Of a stretch of DNA of 64,000 nt, positions 1-9,879 are shown in pieces (position 1 is the stretch's first letter; the number at the start of each line of letters is the position of its first letter). Source of the DNA: Leguminivora glycinivorella (lineage: Eukaryota > Arthropoda > Insecta > Lepidoptera > Tortricidae); the NCBI RefSeq assembly GCF_023078275.1, contig NC_062981.1:22126846-22190845 (forward strand), read 5' to 3'. The notes below the pieces were generated by a model, which saw only the letters and a program-made list of their open reading frames with translations, made no database searches and was not told the DNA's origin. A program made the position numbers and the translations under genes.

Positions 1-44
1 AACTCTAGGCTTCTGTCTCTTGGAACTGGTCCTAGCAACCTGCA

Positions 45-470
45 TTTTTATCGGTAGGTACCTATGAATTTGTCTGTGCACTGTATAGACAACTAACATT
101 TCTTGTAAATGTAAGAAAAGGTTTGTTGTCTATACAAGGTGGTACAGTAGGATTAAAGGCTGAGCCACGCCAGATACGTGTACGTAGACGTGCGCGTAGC
201 GTACGCGGTGTAAATGACGAATCCTCATTAGAGATTACACCGCTTGTGTGATGTGTTTCCCGTGTGTGTCTAGCGGTGTATCATCTCTTTTGAAGATTCG
301 TACTTTACAGCGCGCACGCCACGCACACGTCTACGTACACGTATCTGGCGTGGCTCGGTCTTTAATCCTACTGAACCACCTTGTATAGACAACAAACCTT
401 TTTTTACATTTACAAGAAATGTTAGTTGTCTATACAGTGCACAGACAAATTCATAGGTACCGATAAAAAT
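45..470. mobile_element. Long foldback (inverted-repeat) element
   Basis: The two ends are reverse complements over roughly 200 bases each. The left end begins ATTTTTATCGGTAGGTACCT and the right end closes with AGGTACCGATAAAAAT. Each arm also carries an inner inverted pair (GTATAGACAAC and GTTGTCTATAC), so the fold is nested. There is no coding capacity and I found no clear target duplication. This is best described as a foldback or MITE-type element of unknown superfamily. Confidence 0.8.
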
Positions 471-615
471 ATAACACGTTAAGATTCAAGATTCAATAGT
501 TTTAGTTAACGCAATTGTATATTTATTAGAGAGTACCATAAATGCAGTTGCTGTAACTAACTTTCTTGTTCTATCAACCATTTAATGAAGTTTACAATAA
601 ATAAAGAGAATGTAA

Positions 616-970
616 TATACAGGGTGGGGCCTGTAACAAAGGCGAAGAATTGAACTGTAGGCTATTCTCCTTATACTGATCAACATTTGTTCAGTGACTT
701 TTAAAAATTATGAAGTCTTAAAATTTTTAATTTTTCATACAAAATAAATATTAGCTTCAATGTACGCCATTATTGTTGTCATTGACGTTGTCTGTCACAC
801 TTTAGACTTAACAGAATTCGCAATACATTACCTCTTAGAAAAACTTTCAAGGGTGATAAAAATCAAAATACAAGTTATTTTTAAAAGTCGCCGAACAAAT
901 GTTGATCAGTATAAGGAGAATAGCCTAGAGTTCAATTCTTCGCCTTTGTTACAGGCCCCACCCTGTATAT
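616..970. mobile_element. TIR MITE with ATACAGGGTGGGGCCTG ends
   Basis: The terminal inverted repeats are about 80 bases long and nearly perfect, from ATATACAGGGTGGGGCCTG on the left to CAGGCCCCACCCTGTATAT on the right. TA at both edges fits a TA target duplication as in Tc1/mariner-type MITEs, though that class is an inference. The short open frame inside it (760-990) is just the arm being read through and is not a gene. Confidence 0.8.
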
Positions 971-1017
971 CAGATGACTTGTATTCTTAACGATACCTAT
1001 TATTGGCCTAACTAAAG

Positions 1018-1320
1018 TTTTATAACCTTTACAAGAATTTCTTGTGGAGTTTACATTATTTTGTTTATTTAGACACTCCATTTGTTATAAATACTGAATA
1101 ATCTAGTAATATACACAATTTGACTGTGGTGACCCTTACAATATTTTTATTTTATGATACGTAATGTATATATTACCTTTACAAGAATATATTGTCAAGG
1201 TCACATTTCATTTATTAAGCTCTGCAAGAAAATATTATTTATTTGTACGGTCCACGTGTTATGATTACTAAATATTCTAGTAATACACGCTATTTTAATG
1301 TGTAGCAATTACAAGATAAC
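1018..1320. repeat. Diverged tandem duplication, ~150 bp unit
   Basis: Two successive blocks share the same order of motifs: ACCTTTACAAGAAT, then a TTTATT stretch, then a TCTAGTAATA..ACAC block, then a TTACAA block. The first runs from about 1018 and the second from about 1167. They have diverged by substitutions and small indels, so the duplication is old. No coding signal is visible. Confidence 0.55.
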
Positions 1321-3155
1321 TAGTTCACTAAGCTAAACAGACAAGCCTAAGAACTGCCTAAGACTAAGTTAAACAGACTAGTTTAGTTATTTATACTATG
1401 TGAACAATTGTCCCAGAATTTACTAGATTTTCTCGTTCAGATTACACTATTCAGGTATCATGGACGAGACTTTTTTCTCCGTGAAGATTTCGCTTATTAG
1501 GTCACTTCCGTGACATGTTTTGGAAAGTCCCGTAGGCTTATGTTAATATCGAACAGTTGGATAAACCTTCACTATCGTATTATTTTTTTATATTTGTGGA
1601 CAGTTTAAGTCAAAGAGGATCGTATATAGAGAGTTACTGTCGAACTGAAATGCGTAATCACAGTGCATAGACCGCCATCTCTTGACAGCTTGACATAGGC
1701 TTAAAACTTATGAACCTCAGTTTTGACAATTTGTCCCATATCTTAGCTTGGTATGTGTTAAAATGTCAAATATTAGTATTAGCGCCATCTAGCTGAGCGT
1801 ACCCCAAAGGTGTAATGCCATCTAGGGTACCGTACCTTTTTCTGTATGGTAGTGAGGTACGTTGTTTTTAAACATTATCTATCTATACGGAGTTATATAT
1901 ATAATTTGGTAATTGTGGAAAAGTTATGTCACGCGCCAGAATGAGATGGGCGATTTTTTAATTACGAGCGTAAGATTTCGTCGCTCAAAAGTCCGTATGG
2001 AAAATGGCAAAAATCTAAGTAGAAATACGAGAAAAATGTGGGAATCTAGTGGTAACCGTTCTGTCAGTAGATTTTAAGTAAATTGCTTAGTGGATATTCT
2101 ATATAAGTAGATGTTCAATACAGCCATTCAAGACGGGTCTTAAGAGGCATTGTCTCATGTGAGAAGTGCGAGAGGAAATGGGCTAAAAGTTTGCTGTCAC
2201 GCTATCAAAAAATGAAAGTAAGTAGGTAGATTTTTAGACACCATGCATTTTTTTTATTCATCAAAGGGTTACACTGCTAAATTAATAATTAATGAATCTA
2301 CGGTTGTACTCACGTTATAATATCGCTATTGCTGCGACATAACGTGAGTACAACCGTAGATTCATTAATTATTTGAATATGTCTCACGAAAGTTTGGCGT
2401 GTATAACTGCTAAATAAGTACAAAATTTTCAGAAGCATTCAATTGGTCATGACTCTGTGAAGTTATATCGGTATCGGTATCGGTTTACGTATAAATCGTT
2501 CTTACCAAGGCTACTGCCGGTCAATCTACATATAGTTTGAAGTGAATGAACCTATTAGCATGACTCTACAGGCAAAGGTTATCATTGGTTCGAGGCATTG
2601 TTTTGCTTACATGGCACAATACTTGAATTTCTTTATTTAAATCTTTTTGACTGTTACATAAATAAGATTATTGGTAACCTTGATAAGTGCCCCTACGTCA
2701 TGATTTTATATAATAACATTAATAACATATTATTTACTAACTTATCGTTGTTAGATGTTGATATTATCATGATTTTAGCTTTTAATCGCCTACTGCTGAG
2801 CAGTCTTAATGACCTACGTATACATAATATATTACGTAACAAAAGTTAAATCAAATGCTAATGAAAATTTTGTGTGTGTAAAACAAACTTATCTTAAGTA
2901 GATACCTAATTATTCAGGACTGAGTAGGCATGCAGATCCAATGATTTGATGGTTAGAAAAAATGTCCTTTAGTGATCTGAAAGTCTGAACCACGCCATAT
3001 TTTCTATTGTTTTGTATAAACAACAAAAACGCATCGAATCTCGAATTATTAAGGAGTCAATAAACGTAGACTTCGCACCGCCCGTCGAGCGGCTTATTTA
3101 CTAAGTCATTCTGCGATAACGCTGCAGATACCAGTTATACCACTCGTAAACAGCT
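1321..3155. other. Non-coding region upstream of thiolase copy 1
   Basis: Apart from the hairpin at 2284-2373 I see no gene here. Several GCCATCT motifs occur near 1670-1830, a word that recurs in lepidopteran MITE remnants. Close to the thiolase start there is an arthropod-type initiator match, TCATTC, at about 3106. A CAG followed by CCAGTATTG at about 3174-3185 could be a splice acceptor or part of an initiator. The promoter assignment is tentative. Confidence 0.4.
2284..2373. repeat. Perfect 35-bp inverted repeat with 20-nt loop
   Basis: Arms 2284-2318 and 2339-2373 are exact reverse complements around CGTGAGTACAACCGTAGATT. The size (about 90 nt) and short loop resemble a snap-back MITE or a microRNA-like hairpin. 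A perfect stem without bulges favours a transposon or siRNA source over a conserved microRNA. Confidence 0.7.
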
Positions 3156-4364
3156 ATGTTTATACGTGTTTTACAGCCAGTATTGTTCAAGTGTTCGAGC
3201 GTTTTTGTCCGCGAATTGCATTTAAAAATGCCGCAAAAAGTTTACATCGTGGGGGTTGGCATGACGAAGTTTACAAAACCGAGCCCGGACCGGGATTATC
3301 CGGAGATGGCTAAAGAAGCCGTGGAAGCGGCGCTGAGTGATGCCGGTGTCAAATATGATAAGCTACAGCAGGCCGTGTGTGGATATGTGAAAGGAGACTC
3401 TACAAGCGGACAGCGGGTGTTGTACCAGGTCGGCATGACCGGCATTCCTATCTACAATGTCAATAACAACTGCTCTACCGGCTCTACAGCTTTGTTCCTA
3501 GCTAAACAGCTTATAGAAGGAGGCTCTGATGTTATTCTAGCTTTAGGCTTCGAGAAAATGGCGCCAGGAGCCTTAGGCGCCAGCGCTTATGAAGACCGAG
3601 CGTCCCCTCTTGACAAACACATGTCAAAGATGGCCGAATTAGCAGGCTTGACTAAAGCACCAAGAACAGCGCAATACTTCGGAAACGCTGGACTAGAATA
3701 CATGAAAAAGTACGGAGCAACTGAAGAGCATGTGGCAAAAATTGCTGCAAAGAATCATAGACATGGAGCGAAGAATCCCCGCGCGCAGGTCGCTAGAGAA
3801 TATACTGTAGAGGAAGTCTTGAATTCAAGGAAGATTTTCGGTCCTCTGACGAAACTGTCCTGTTGTCCTACCAGCGATGGTGCTGGAGCGGCCGTCCTTA
3901 TGTCAGAAAAAGCTGTCATGCAACATGGACTGCAAAAGAAAGCCGTAGAGATTCTCGGCATGGAAATGGCAACAGATACTAAAGAAGCCTTCACTGGAAA
4001 AAGTTTCTTAAGCCTCGTTGGCTATGACATGACCACTCTAGCCGCTAAGCGGTTGTATCAAAAGACTAGGATATCTCCTAAAGATGTGAATGTGGTTGAG
4101 CTTCACGACTGCTTTGCTACTAACGAGATGATCACGTACGAAGGTCTGCAGCTGTGTGAAGTGGGGAAAGCGGGGAAGTTCGTGGATGACGGGGACAACA
4201 CGTATGGAGGGCGAGTGGTGGTGAACCCGAGCGGCGGGCTGATCGCGAAGGGCCATCCTCTGGGGGCCACGGGGCTGGCGCAGTGTGCTGAGCTGGTCTG
4301 GCAGCTGCGGGGAGAAGCCGGGATACGACAGGTTGGTATTTTGTCTCATGTACAAGCTAGATAG
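3156..4364 (+). CDS. SCP-x type peroxisomal thiolase, copy 1 core exon (catalytic residues intact)
   Basis: This is a thiolase of the sterol carrier protein x family, which cleaves 3-oxoacyl-CoA, including branched and sterol side-chain substrates, with CoA in peroxisomes. Visible motifs are the N-terminal VGVGMTKF, the nucleophile loop NVNNNCSTGSTAL (Cys106), CCPTSDGAG, HDCFATNE and AKGHPLGATG (His367). The core is one exon. At 4331 the coding sequence meets CAG|GTTGGT, a phase-0 donor. The remaining family-conserved end is not encoded here but occurs at 23865-23969. Read through the donor, the frame ends at 4364 in ten unrelated residues. The start at 3156 adds 24 residues; the ATG at 3228 matches the family and copy 2, so it is the likelier start. 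Identity to copy 2 is about 80-85% by eye. Confidence 0.88.
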   Translation: MFIRVLQPVLFKCSSVFVRELHLKMPQKVYIVGVGMTKFTKPSPDRDYPEMAKEAVEAALSDAGVKYDKLQQAVCGYVKGDSTSGQRVLYQVGMTGIPIYNVNNNCSTGSTALFLAKQLIEGGSDVILALGFEKMAPGALGASAYEDRASPLDKHMSKMAELAGLTKAPRTAQYFGNAGLEYMKKYGATEEHVAKIAAKNHRHGAKNPRAQVAREYTVEEVLNSRKIFGPLTKLSCCPTSDGAGAAVLMSEKAVMQHGLQKKAVEILGMEMATDTKEAFTGKSFLSLVGYDMTTLAAKRLYQKTRISPKDVNVVELHDCFATNEMITYEGLQLCEVGKAGKFVDDGDNTYGGRVVVNPSGGLIAKGHPLGATGLAQCAELVWQLRGEAGIRQVGILSHVQAR

Positions 4365-4367
4365 ACC

Positions 4368-4373
4368 AATAAA
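4368..4373 (+). terminator. Possible poly(A) signal just after the copy 1 read-through stop
   Basis: An AATAAA lies four bases after the in-frame TAG at 4362-4364. If used with the donor at 4332 left unspliced, it would give a short transcript whose protein lacks the final thiolase strand and the SKL signal. A single hexamer in AT-rich DNA is weak evidence. Confidence 0.35.
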
Positions 4374-4614
4374 AGCAAATATGGGTCAGAAAGAAGTTCA
4401 GCTAAACTCTGGGTTTAGAATTTTACTATTTTTAGTTTTCTAATAGCTAAGTTCCTATATTATAAACATGAGACCAACCAGTGACATTTTAATATGCAAA
4501 TAAGAGGTTTACGTTACAAAAAACACAGAAGCAAAAACACAATAAAAACCTAATTAAAATGTTAATTTCGAGCGTCGAGCGTCTAATTTAATAAATAACA
4601 GGTACTAGGGTTTG

Positions 4615-4907
4615 CGTATTTCACAAATTCAAGGATCCGGATATCCAGATTTTTGTATAAATTGAAGTGTGATCATCTCAAGTGTTTTAAAGAAAAGTTT
4701 ACAACACTGATATTTCTCATACAGGTACACTGAAGTAATAAGTTGCATTGTAGACTTTTATTTTATTATTCAGCAGAAGTCATTAGTTGCAATCGCATTG
4801 AAACAAACCATTTCGATAATAACCATTTACTTGGATGTAGTAAAGAAATTCACCGATCCGGCGCTCAAATAAATGTTCGGATATAGTTATCCGGTTTGCA
4901 AACACTA
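4615..4907. mobile_element. hAT-like MITE between the two thiolase copies
   Basis: The ends TAGGGTTTGCG and (reverse complement) TAGTGTTTGCA match at 9 of 11 positions. Subterminal inverted motifs built on GGATCCGGATATCC and GGATATAGTTATCCGG support a non-autonomous element. No clean 8-bp target duplication was found, so the class is inferred from end similarity to the hAT element at 60752. Confidence 0.5.
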
Positions 4908-5032
4908 ACGATTATACGCAATAAATTTAATATGCGATCTCTAAGATATAAATGCCGCTACCTATTCCGAAAAAAAAAACTATATCTACAATCAGTATTA
5001 ATGCTGCGCTCAAGCGATAAACATTTCTTAAA

Positions 5033-6154
5033 ATGCCTCAAAAAGTCTACGTTATTGGCGTCGGGATGACCAAGTTTACGAAACCCAATCCTGACCGGGA
5101 TTACCCCGAGATGGGGAAAGAGGCAGTGGATGCAGCTTTAGCCGATGCCGGTGTCCAATATGACACAATACAGCAGGCAGTCTGTGGATACGTATACGGC
5201 GAGTCTACCTGCGGACAACGGGTGTTATACCAAGTCGGTATGACAGGCATCCCCATCTTCAACGTCAATAACAACGGCGCTACGGGCGGCACTGCTCTCT
5301 TCCTAGCTAAACAGCTGGTAGAAGCCGGTTCTGATGTGGTACTAGCTCTTGGCTTCGAGAAAATGGCTCCAGGACCTTTAACTCTCAGCGCCTACGAAGA
5401 TCGTGCGCATCCTGGGGACAAGCATGGAGCAAAGTTGGCTGAATTAGCGGGACTAACAACGGCACCCGTTGCTGCACAGTGCTTCGGAAACGCTGGACTG
5501 GAGTATATGAAGAAATACGGAGCTACTAAAGATCATGTGGCAAAAATAGCTGCTAAAAATCACAGACATGGTGCTAAGAATCCACGAGCACAAATCGCTA
5601 AGCCATATACTGTGGAGGAAGTTATGAAATCAAAAGAAATTTTCGGTCCTTTGACTAAACTGTCCTGTTGTTCGAACAGCGATGGGGCTGGAGCGGTCGT
5701 TCTAATGTCTGAAAAAGCTGTTACCCAGAAGGGACTACAGAAGAAAGCCGTTGAGATTATTGGTATGGAAATGGCCACAGATACTCCAGAAGTTTTCACT
5801 GGGGATAGCGTAATGAGTCTTGCGGGTTATGATATGACTACGCTAGCCGCTAAGCGATTATATAAAAAAACTGGGATATCTCCCAAAGATGTGAATGTGG
5901 TTGAGCTTCACGACTGCTTCGCTACAAATGAGATGATTTCATACGAAGGTTTGCAGTTCTGTGAAGTGGGGAAAGCTGGGAAGTTTATAGACGATGGGGA
6001 TAATACGTATGGAGGGAGAGTTGTGGTGAATCCAAGCGGTGGGCTGATAGGGAAGGGGAATGCTTTAGGAGCCACGGGACTGGCGCAGTGTGCTGAACTA
6101 GTTTGGCAGCTACGAGGAGAGGCTGGGGATAGACAGGTTAGTACTTTATTGTAA
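5033..6154 (+). CDS. SCP-x type thiolase, copy 2 core exon (catalytic Cys and His lost; probable pseudoenzyme)
   Basis: A tandem paralogue of copy 1, same orientation, 668 bases downstream. The thiolase fold is kept along the whole exon (VGVGMTKF, CCSNSDGAG, HDCFATNE, GATGLAQ). However, the nucleophile position reads NVNNNGATGGTAL, with Gly82 (GGC at 5276-5278) instead of Cys, and the GHP loop reads GKGNALGATG, with Asn343 (AAT at 6059-6061) instead of His. Thiolases need both residues, so ordinary catalysis is not expected. The frame is otherwise intact over 368 codons, which suggests constraint on some non-catalytic role or recent loss. The exon ends at 6136 in CAG|GTTAGT, a phase-0 donor. 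The last five codons before the stop at 6154 are read-through. The 5' leader (4993-5032) resembles the copy 1 leader, so the duplication included upstream sequence. Confidence 0.85.
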   Translation: MPQKVYVIGVGMTKFTKPNPDRDYPEMGKEAVDAALADAGVQYDTIQQAVCGYVYGESTCGQRVLYQVGMTGIPIFNVNNNGATGGTALFLAKQLVEAGSDVVLALGFEKMAPGPLTLSAYEDRAHPGDKHGAKLAELAGLTTAPVAAQCFGNAGLEYMKKYGATKDHVAKIAAKNHRHGAKNPRAQIAKPYTVEEVMKSKEIFGPLTKLSCCSNSDGAGAVVLMSEKAVTQKGLQKKAVEIIGMEMATDTPEVFTGDSVMSLAGYDMTTLAAKRLYKKTGISPKDVNVVELHDCFATNEMISYEGLQFCEVGKAGKFIDDGDNTYGGRVVVNPSGGLIGKGNALGATGLAQCAELVWQLRGEAGDRQVSTLL

Positions 6155-6864
6155 AATGCTTACTTTGTTTGTCAAGTCAGTCAGTGAGAAAGGACTGCAC
6201 TTTCAGATCTAATCTCGATCATGGATTATTACTTATGAGAACAGAAGAAGAAAACCGAGGAACTAAGCTTCACAGAGTTAATCTAAGTAGATACATATCG
6301 TAAAAGCCCTCATTAGCTCATTACTCAGCAGTTAAATATTATAACCACATCCCAAATTATATAAAGATGTAGGGAAAAGATACCATTTATGCAAAACAGT
6401 TGAAGTCATTCCTTACAGAAAAAGCTTATTACTCAGTGACAGAATTTCTTGATGATCATTTTAAGTAGTTTGTACCTGTTAGCTTTCCATTATTAATATT
6501 TTTTTATGTTTTATTATAGGATTGCTTGCTAATAGTTATCTTATAGTATGTAAGTCTTGGGGATACCCCCATTTGCCAGAATTTCATTTGCCATAATTTT
6601 ATTTGCCATCCTATTCAACAATCATAATATTGTTTTCATAACATCTTATGCCATAATCATTGTTTACTATATTAATCTAGTGCCAGAAACTTTGTTTCCC
6701 ATAAAGTCAGTTTCCATAATGTCATTTGTCAGAATCATCGAAATCCGTAATTACCACATTCCATACCATCATTTGTCATACAAATTAGCGTCCAGAAAAG
6801 TCAATTTCCATAATGTGCTTTGGCAGAATCGAAAACTACTATAATAGGTACTAGAAGGACTAGA

Positions 6865-7160
6865 GAATGAAACTGCTATCAGAAAGTAGGTTAGGTTAGG
6901 TTAGAACTGTGACCCCTGGAAAATGAAACTGCTATCAGAAAGTAGGTTAGGTTAGGTTAGAACTGTGAACCTCTGGAAAAGGAAACTGCTTGAAAAGTAG
7001 GTTAGGTTAGGTTAGAACTGTGACCCCCCGGAAAATGAAACTGCTATCAGAAAGTAGGTTAGGTTAGGTTAGAACTGTGACCCCCTGGAGAATGAAACTA
7101 CTGGATAAGTAGGTTAGGTTAGGTTAGAACTGTGACCCCTGGAAAATGAAACTGCTATCA
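6865..7160 (+). repeat. Tandem repeat (~5 units) carrying (TTAGG)3-like motif
   Basis: Units of about 55-62 bases read roughly GAAACTGCTATCAGAAAG, then AGGTTAGGTTAGGTTAG, then AACTGTGACCCCTGGAAAA. A sixth, truncated unit resumes at 10560-10580 after the nested Harbinger insertion. Each unit holds about three TTAGG telomere-type words, but the units are not themselves a telomere array. Confidence 0.8.
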
Positions 7161-7810
7161 GGGCCGTGTTTTATAAAGTTACAAGTTACAGGTTACAAGT
7201 GTACAGGCTACAGGTACCTGTAATGCACTGTGCACGATTACAGGTGTTTTATAAATACACACAAAAGTTTACAATTGTAATGGACCACGGTAAATCTCGA
7301 TTACAAGTGACATCTACAGGTGTGGCGGACATCACTATTTAAAAAAAAAACATCTGTCATAAAAACTCGTTCTACTGTCGGGACTTTGAAGCTTTGTCTG
7401 TTTATTTAAAAAGTTTAATTTAATTTATTGCATCTTTATTGGAACTATGGCCAGAAATGAAGCCAAAATTGAGTGGTTGAGAGCGGTTTTCAGTAGTAAA
7501 GAAGTACTTTTCGGGCCGTTTATTATTTATAGCCACAGATGTCATATATACCATAGATCAAGCAAACGTATCTACTTAGCGTGTCAAATGAACTCAGTGA
7601 AATCCACTGAGTTGTCCGTCTTTATTCGCAGCTTGCAGCTTTCGGGCGCCAATTTTTGTAAGTTGAAGTCAATCAAAACATAAAAAATGCCTCGTTACGT
7701 GATATTCAATTGCAACAACACAAAAATTATGAACAATCAAGAGCCTGAGACATATTTAAAATTACAGGCAAGAAACAACTTCAGTACAAAATTTGACACG
7801 CTCGGCCCCT

Positions 7811-9866
7811 ATACATACCTAGCGATCCGGCCCCTATACATACCCATCGATCATACCTAGCGATCGGTGTGAGCAGACGTGTAAGACGTTGCAATATTTT
7901 ATTAATTTACGAATTAAAATCATGTGCAATATGCATTGACCTCGATATTGAAAAACTGTGTCATGCGATGTGCCTTGTGCTGTGCAAGTAGTTATGACGT
8001 CAGTGTTTAGTTATCAATAACTTTATACAAAATGAGTGGTAATAATAGTCCATTCGGCCGTAGCTCCAAAACTCAGCGAAGTCCACCATCAACACCATTG
8101 CACTCGGACACCAGGAATGAAAATGTTCAACAAACAAGACCAGACCAGACAACCCTTGACGTGGTATCAACATCAGACCTTCAGAACTGGATGAGCACCA
8201 TAGAAAAATATCTTTCTGAAATTAGCAGCATCTCGACGGAAGGCAAATTGAACGCCGACCAGAAGCTCAGGATCCAAAGCCTCTGCCGAAAAGTTTCCCA
8301 TGGTTCCGCAAACATGGCAGTCCTCTACCAAAGCCTCAAACAAAAGGCTATCCAAAACCACCACGACCTTCAATCTCTAGAAGAAAAACTCGACCTGTCA
8401 GAAAGTTTCCGAGCCCTCAAGAACAGCATCGTTAGCGCTACTACTCCAACTACAAACGCTCTGTCTTTTGCTGATATGGTGAAAACTAGTAATAAAAAAG
8501 AAGTCCGCCCTGTAAATTTGAGCTCAGTCGCAATTTACCCTAAAGACCAGTCAAAGTCTAGTGAGGAAACGAAAAACCTGGTGCAAAAAATTATTAATCC
8601 AGAAGAAATGAAACTGCACGTAAGAGCGGTGCGCAAAGTCAAAAATGGCGGAGTTATTATTAGCACCGATACAAAGGACGACATAGAAAAATTGAAATTA
8701 ACATTTAAAAACACATCCCCGAATCTGACCATCGATGAACCCCTCAAGCGCAGGCCCAGGATCATTCTACTAGGTGTACCGTCTACTATGCGGGAACAAG
8801 AGGTCTACAGTTGTTTATACGAGCAGAATATAACCGATAAGTTTCCAAACTTAACTAGGGAAAAATTCCTAGCTTCTATTAAATTAAGCCACAAGTCAGG
8901 TAAAAAAGATTTAGAAACTTATAATTTTATAATTGAAGTCCCAGCCAATATACGAAGAGCTCTCGTATCTCAGAACCGAGCTTTCATTAACTGGTCATCG
9001 TGTCTCGTGAAAGACTTTACAACCCTTACCAGATGTCTGAAGTGTCATTTCTATGGCCACGCTGCGAAAACATGTAGACAGCCAGAACTGACGTGTGGAC
9101 ATTGCAGTAATCTAGGCCACTCGGACAAGGAATGCCCCAATAAAGCAGAAGACCCGAAATGTGCCACATGCAGTCTCTTCAAAAAACCAAGCAACCATCA
9201 AACTGGGGACCCTGACTGTCCCGTCAGGAAAACGGCTGAACGACGATACATAAACTCAATTGATTATGGTGAGATTTAAGTACACGAACAGATTAGACTA
9301 AATTACTGATACTTTGATTATTATTATTTTTTTGCCAACTTTGAATTAATAATAGTTTTGATTGTAGTTATTGCCAGTTTTTGTCATTTTACTGATCAAT
9401 CATTTTTTAACTTTTTCACAAGCGTTTCATGTTTTGTATAACTTTATAATCAATAGGTAGATATACTTTGTCTATTTAGCAAAAAAATAAATTTGTCCTA
9501 CTAACCGTAAAGTTACATACTTTTAAAATGCAGTTCTTGCAATTTATGAATTTGAATAACAATGTAAAAATATAAAATATACACGATCGATCTATTTTTT
9601 TAGATGTTATAAACGCTGACGCAGCAACACATGTTTTCCAAGTGTAATTAATTTTATTTTTAATACCTATTTATGTACATGTTCTCATGATTTTAATTTG
9701 TTTACATTAAATTGTGTTTTAAACTAGGACATTATCTCTTTGCCCGAGATACAGGATTATTTTCCTAGTTCGGGCGCACGTAACACTGCACGTACTATAA
9801 GTAAACGCATAAATGTAACATTAGCAATAAGGTTTTTTCAATAAATTATTCTTATTCTTATTCTTA
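7811..9866 (+). mobile_element. ORF1-only LINE (half-LINE) nested in the Harbinger element
   Basis: The element has a ~220-base leader, an intact ORF1, about 590 bases of 3' non-coding sequence without endonuclease or reverse transcriptase, and a (TTATTC)n tail at 9845-9866. The related Harbinger remnant at 55 kb continues uninterrupted from CACGCTCGGCC to TTCTTCTATCT at the matching point (about 55376-55425), which is an empty site. ATACAT on the left and ATACAAAT on the right may be the target duplication. Confidence 0.65.
8032..9279 (+). CDS. LINE ORF1 (Gag-like) protein with three CCHC/CCHC-like knuckles
   Basis: A 415-residue open frame starting at an ATG. The N-terminal third is polar, with a likely helical or coiled region around residues 45-125. 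The middle resembles the RRM-like core of I/Jockey/R1-group ORF1 proteins. The C-terminus has cysteine-histidine knuckles: CLKCHFYGHAAKTC, CGHCSNLGHSDKEC and a third CATC..H..DC variant. Such proteins bind element RNA and form the ribonucleoprotein used in retrotransposition. No ORF2 follows before the element's own tail, so this copy would depend on a partner for reverse transcription. The frame is intact, implying a young insertion or retained usefulness to the element. Confidence 0.85.
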   Translation: MSGNNSPFGRSSKTQRSPPSTPLHSDTRNENVQQTRPDQTTLDVVSTSDLQNWMSTIEKYLSEISSISTEGKLNADQKLRIQSLCRKVSHGSANMAVLYQSLKQKAIQNHHDLQSLEEKLDLSESFRALKNSIVSATTPTTNALSFADMVKTSNKKEVRPVNLSSVAIYPKDQSKSSEETKNLVQKIINPEEMKLHVRAVRKVKNGGVIISTDTKDDIEKLKLTFKNTSPNLTIDEPLKRRPRIILLGVPSTMREQEVYSCLYEQNITDKFPNLTREKFLASIKLSHKSGKKDLETYNFIIEVPANIRRALVSQNRAFINWSSCLVKDFTTLTRCLKCHFYGHAAKTCRQPELTCGHCSNLGHSDKECPNKAEDPKCATCSLFKKPSNHQTGDPDCPVRKTAERRYINSIDYGEI

Positions 9867-9879
9867 TATACAAATAGAT

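Noticed and set aside
3755..4355. Minus-strand frames antisense to the thiolase copies
   Set aside because: Shadows of the real coding frame; mirrored in both paralogues because the sequences are homologous.
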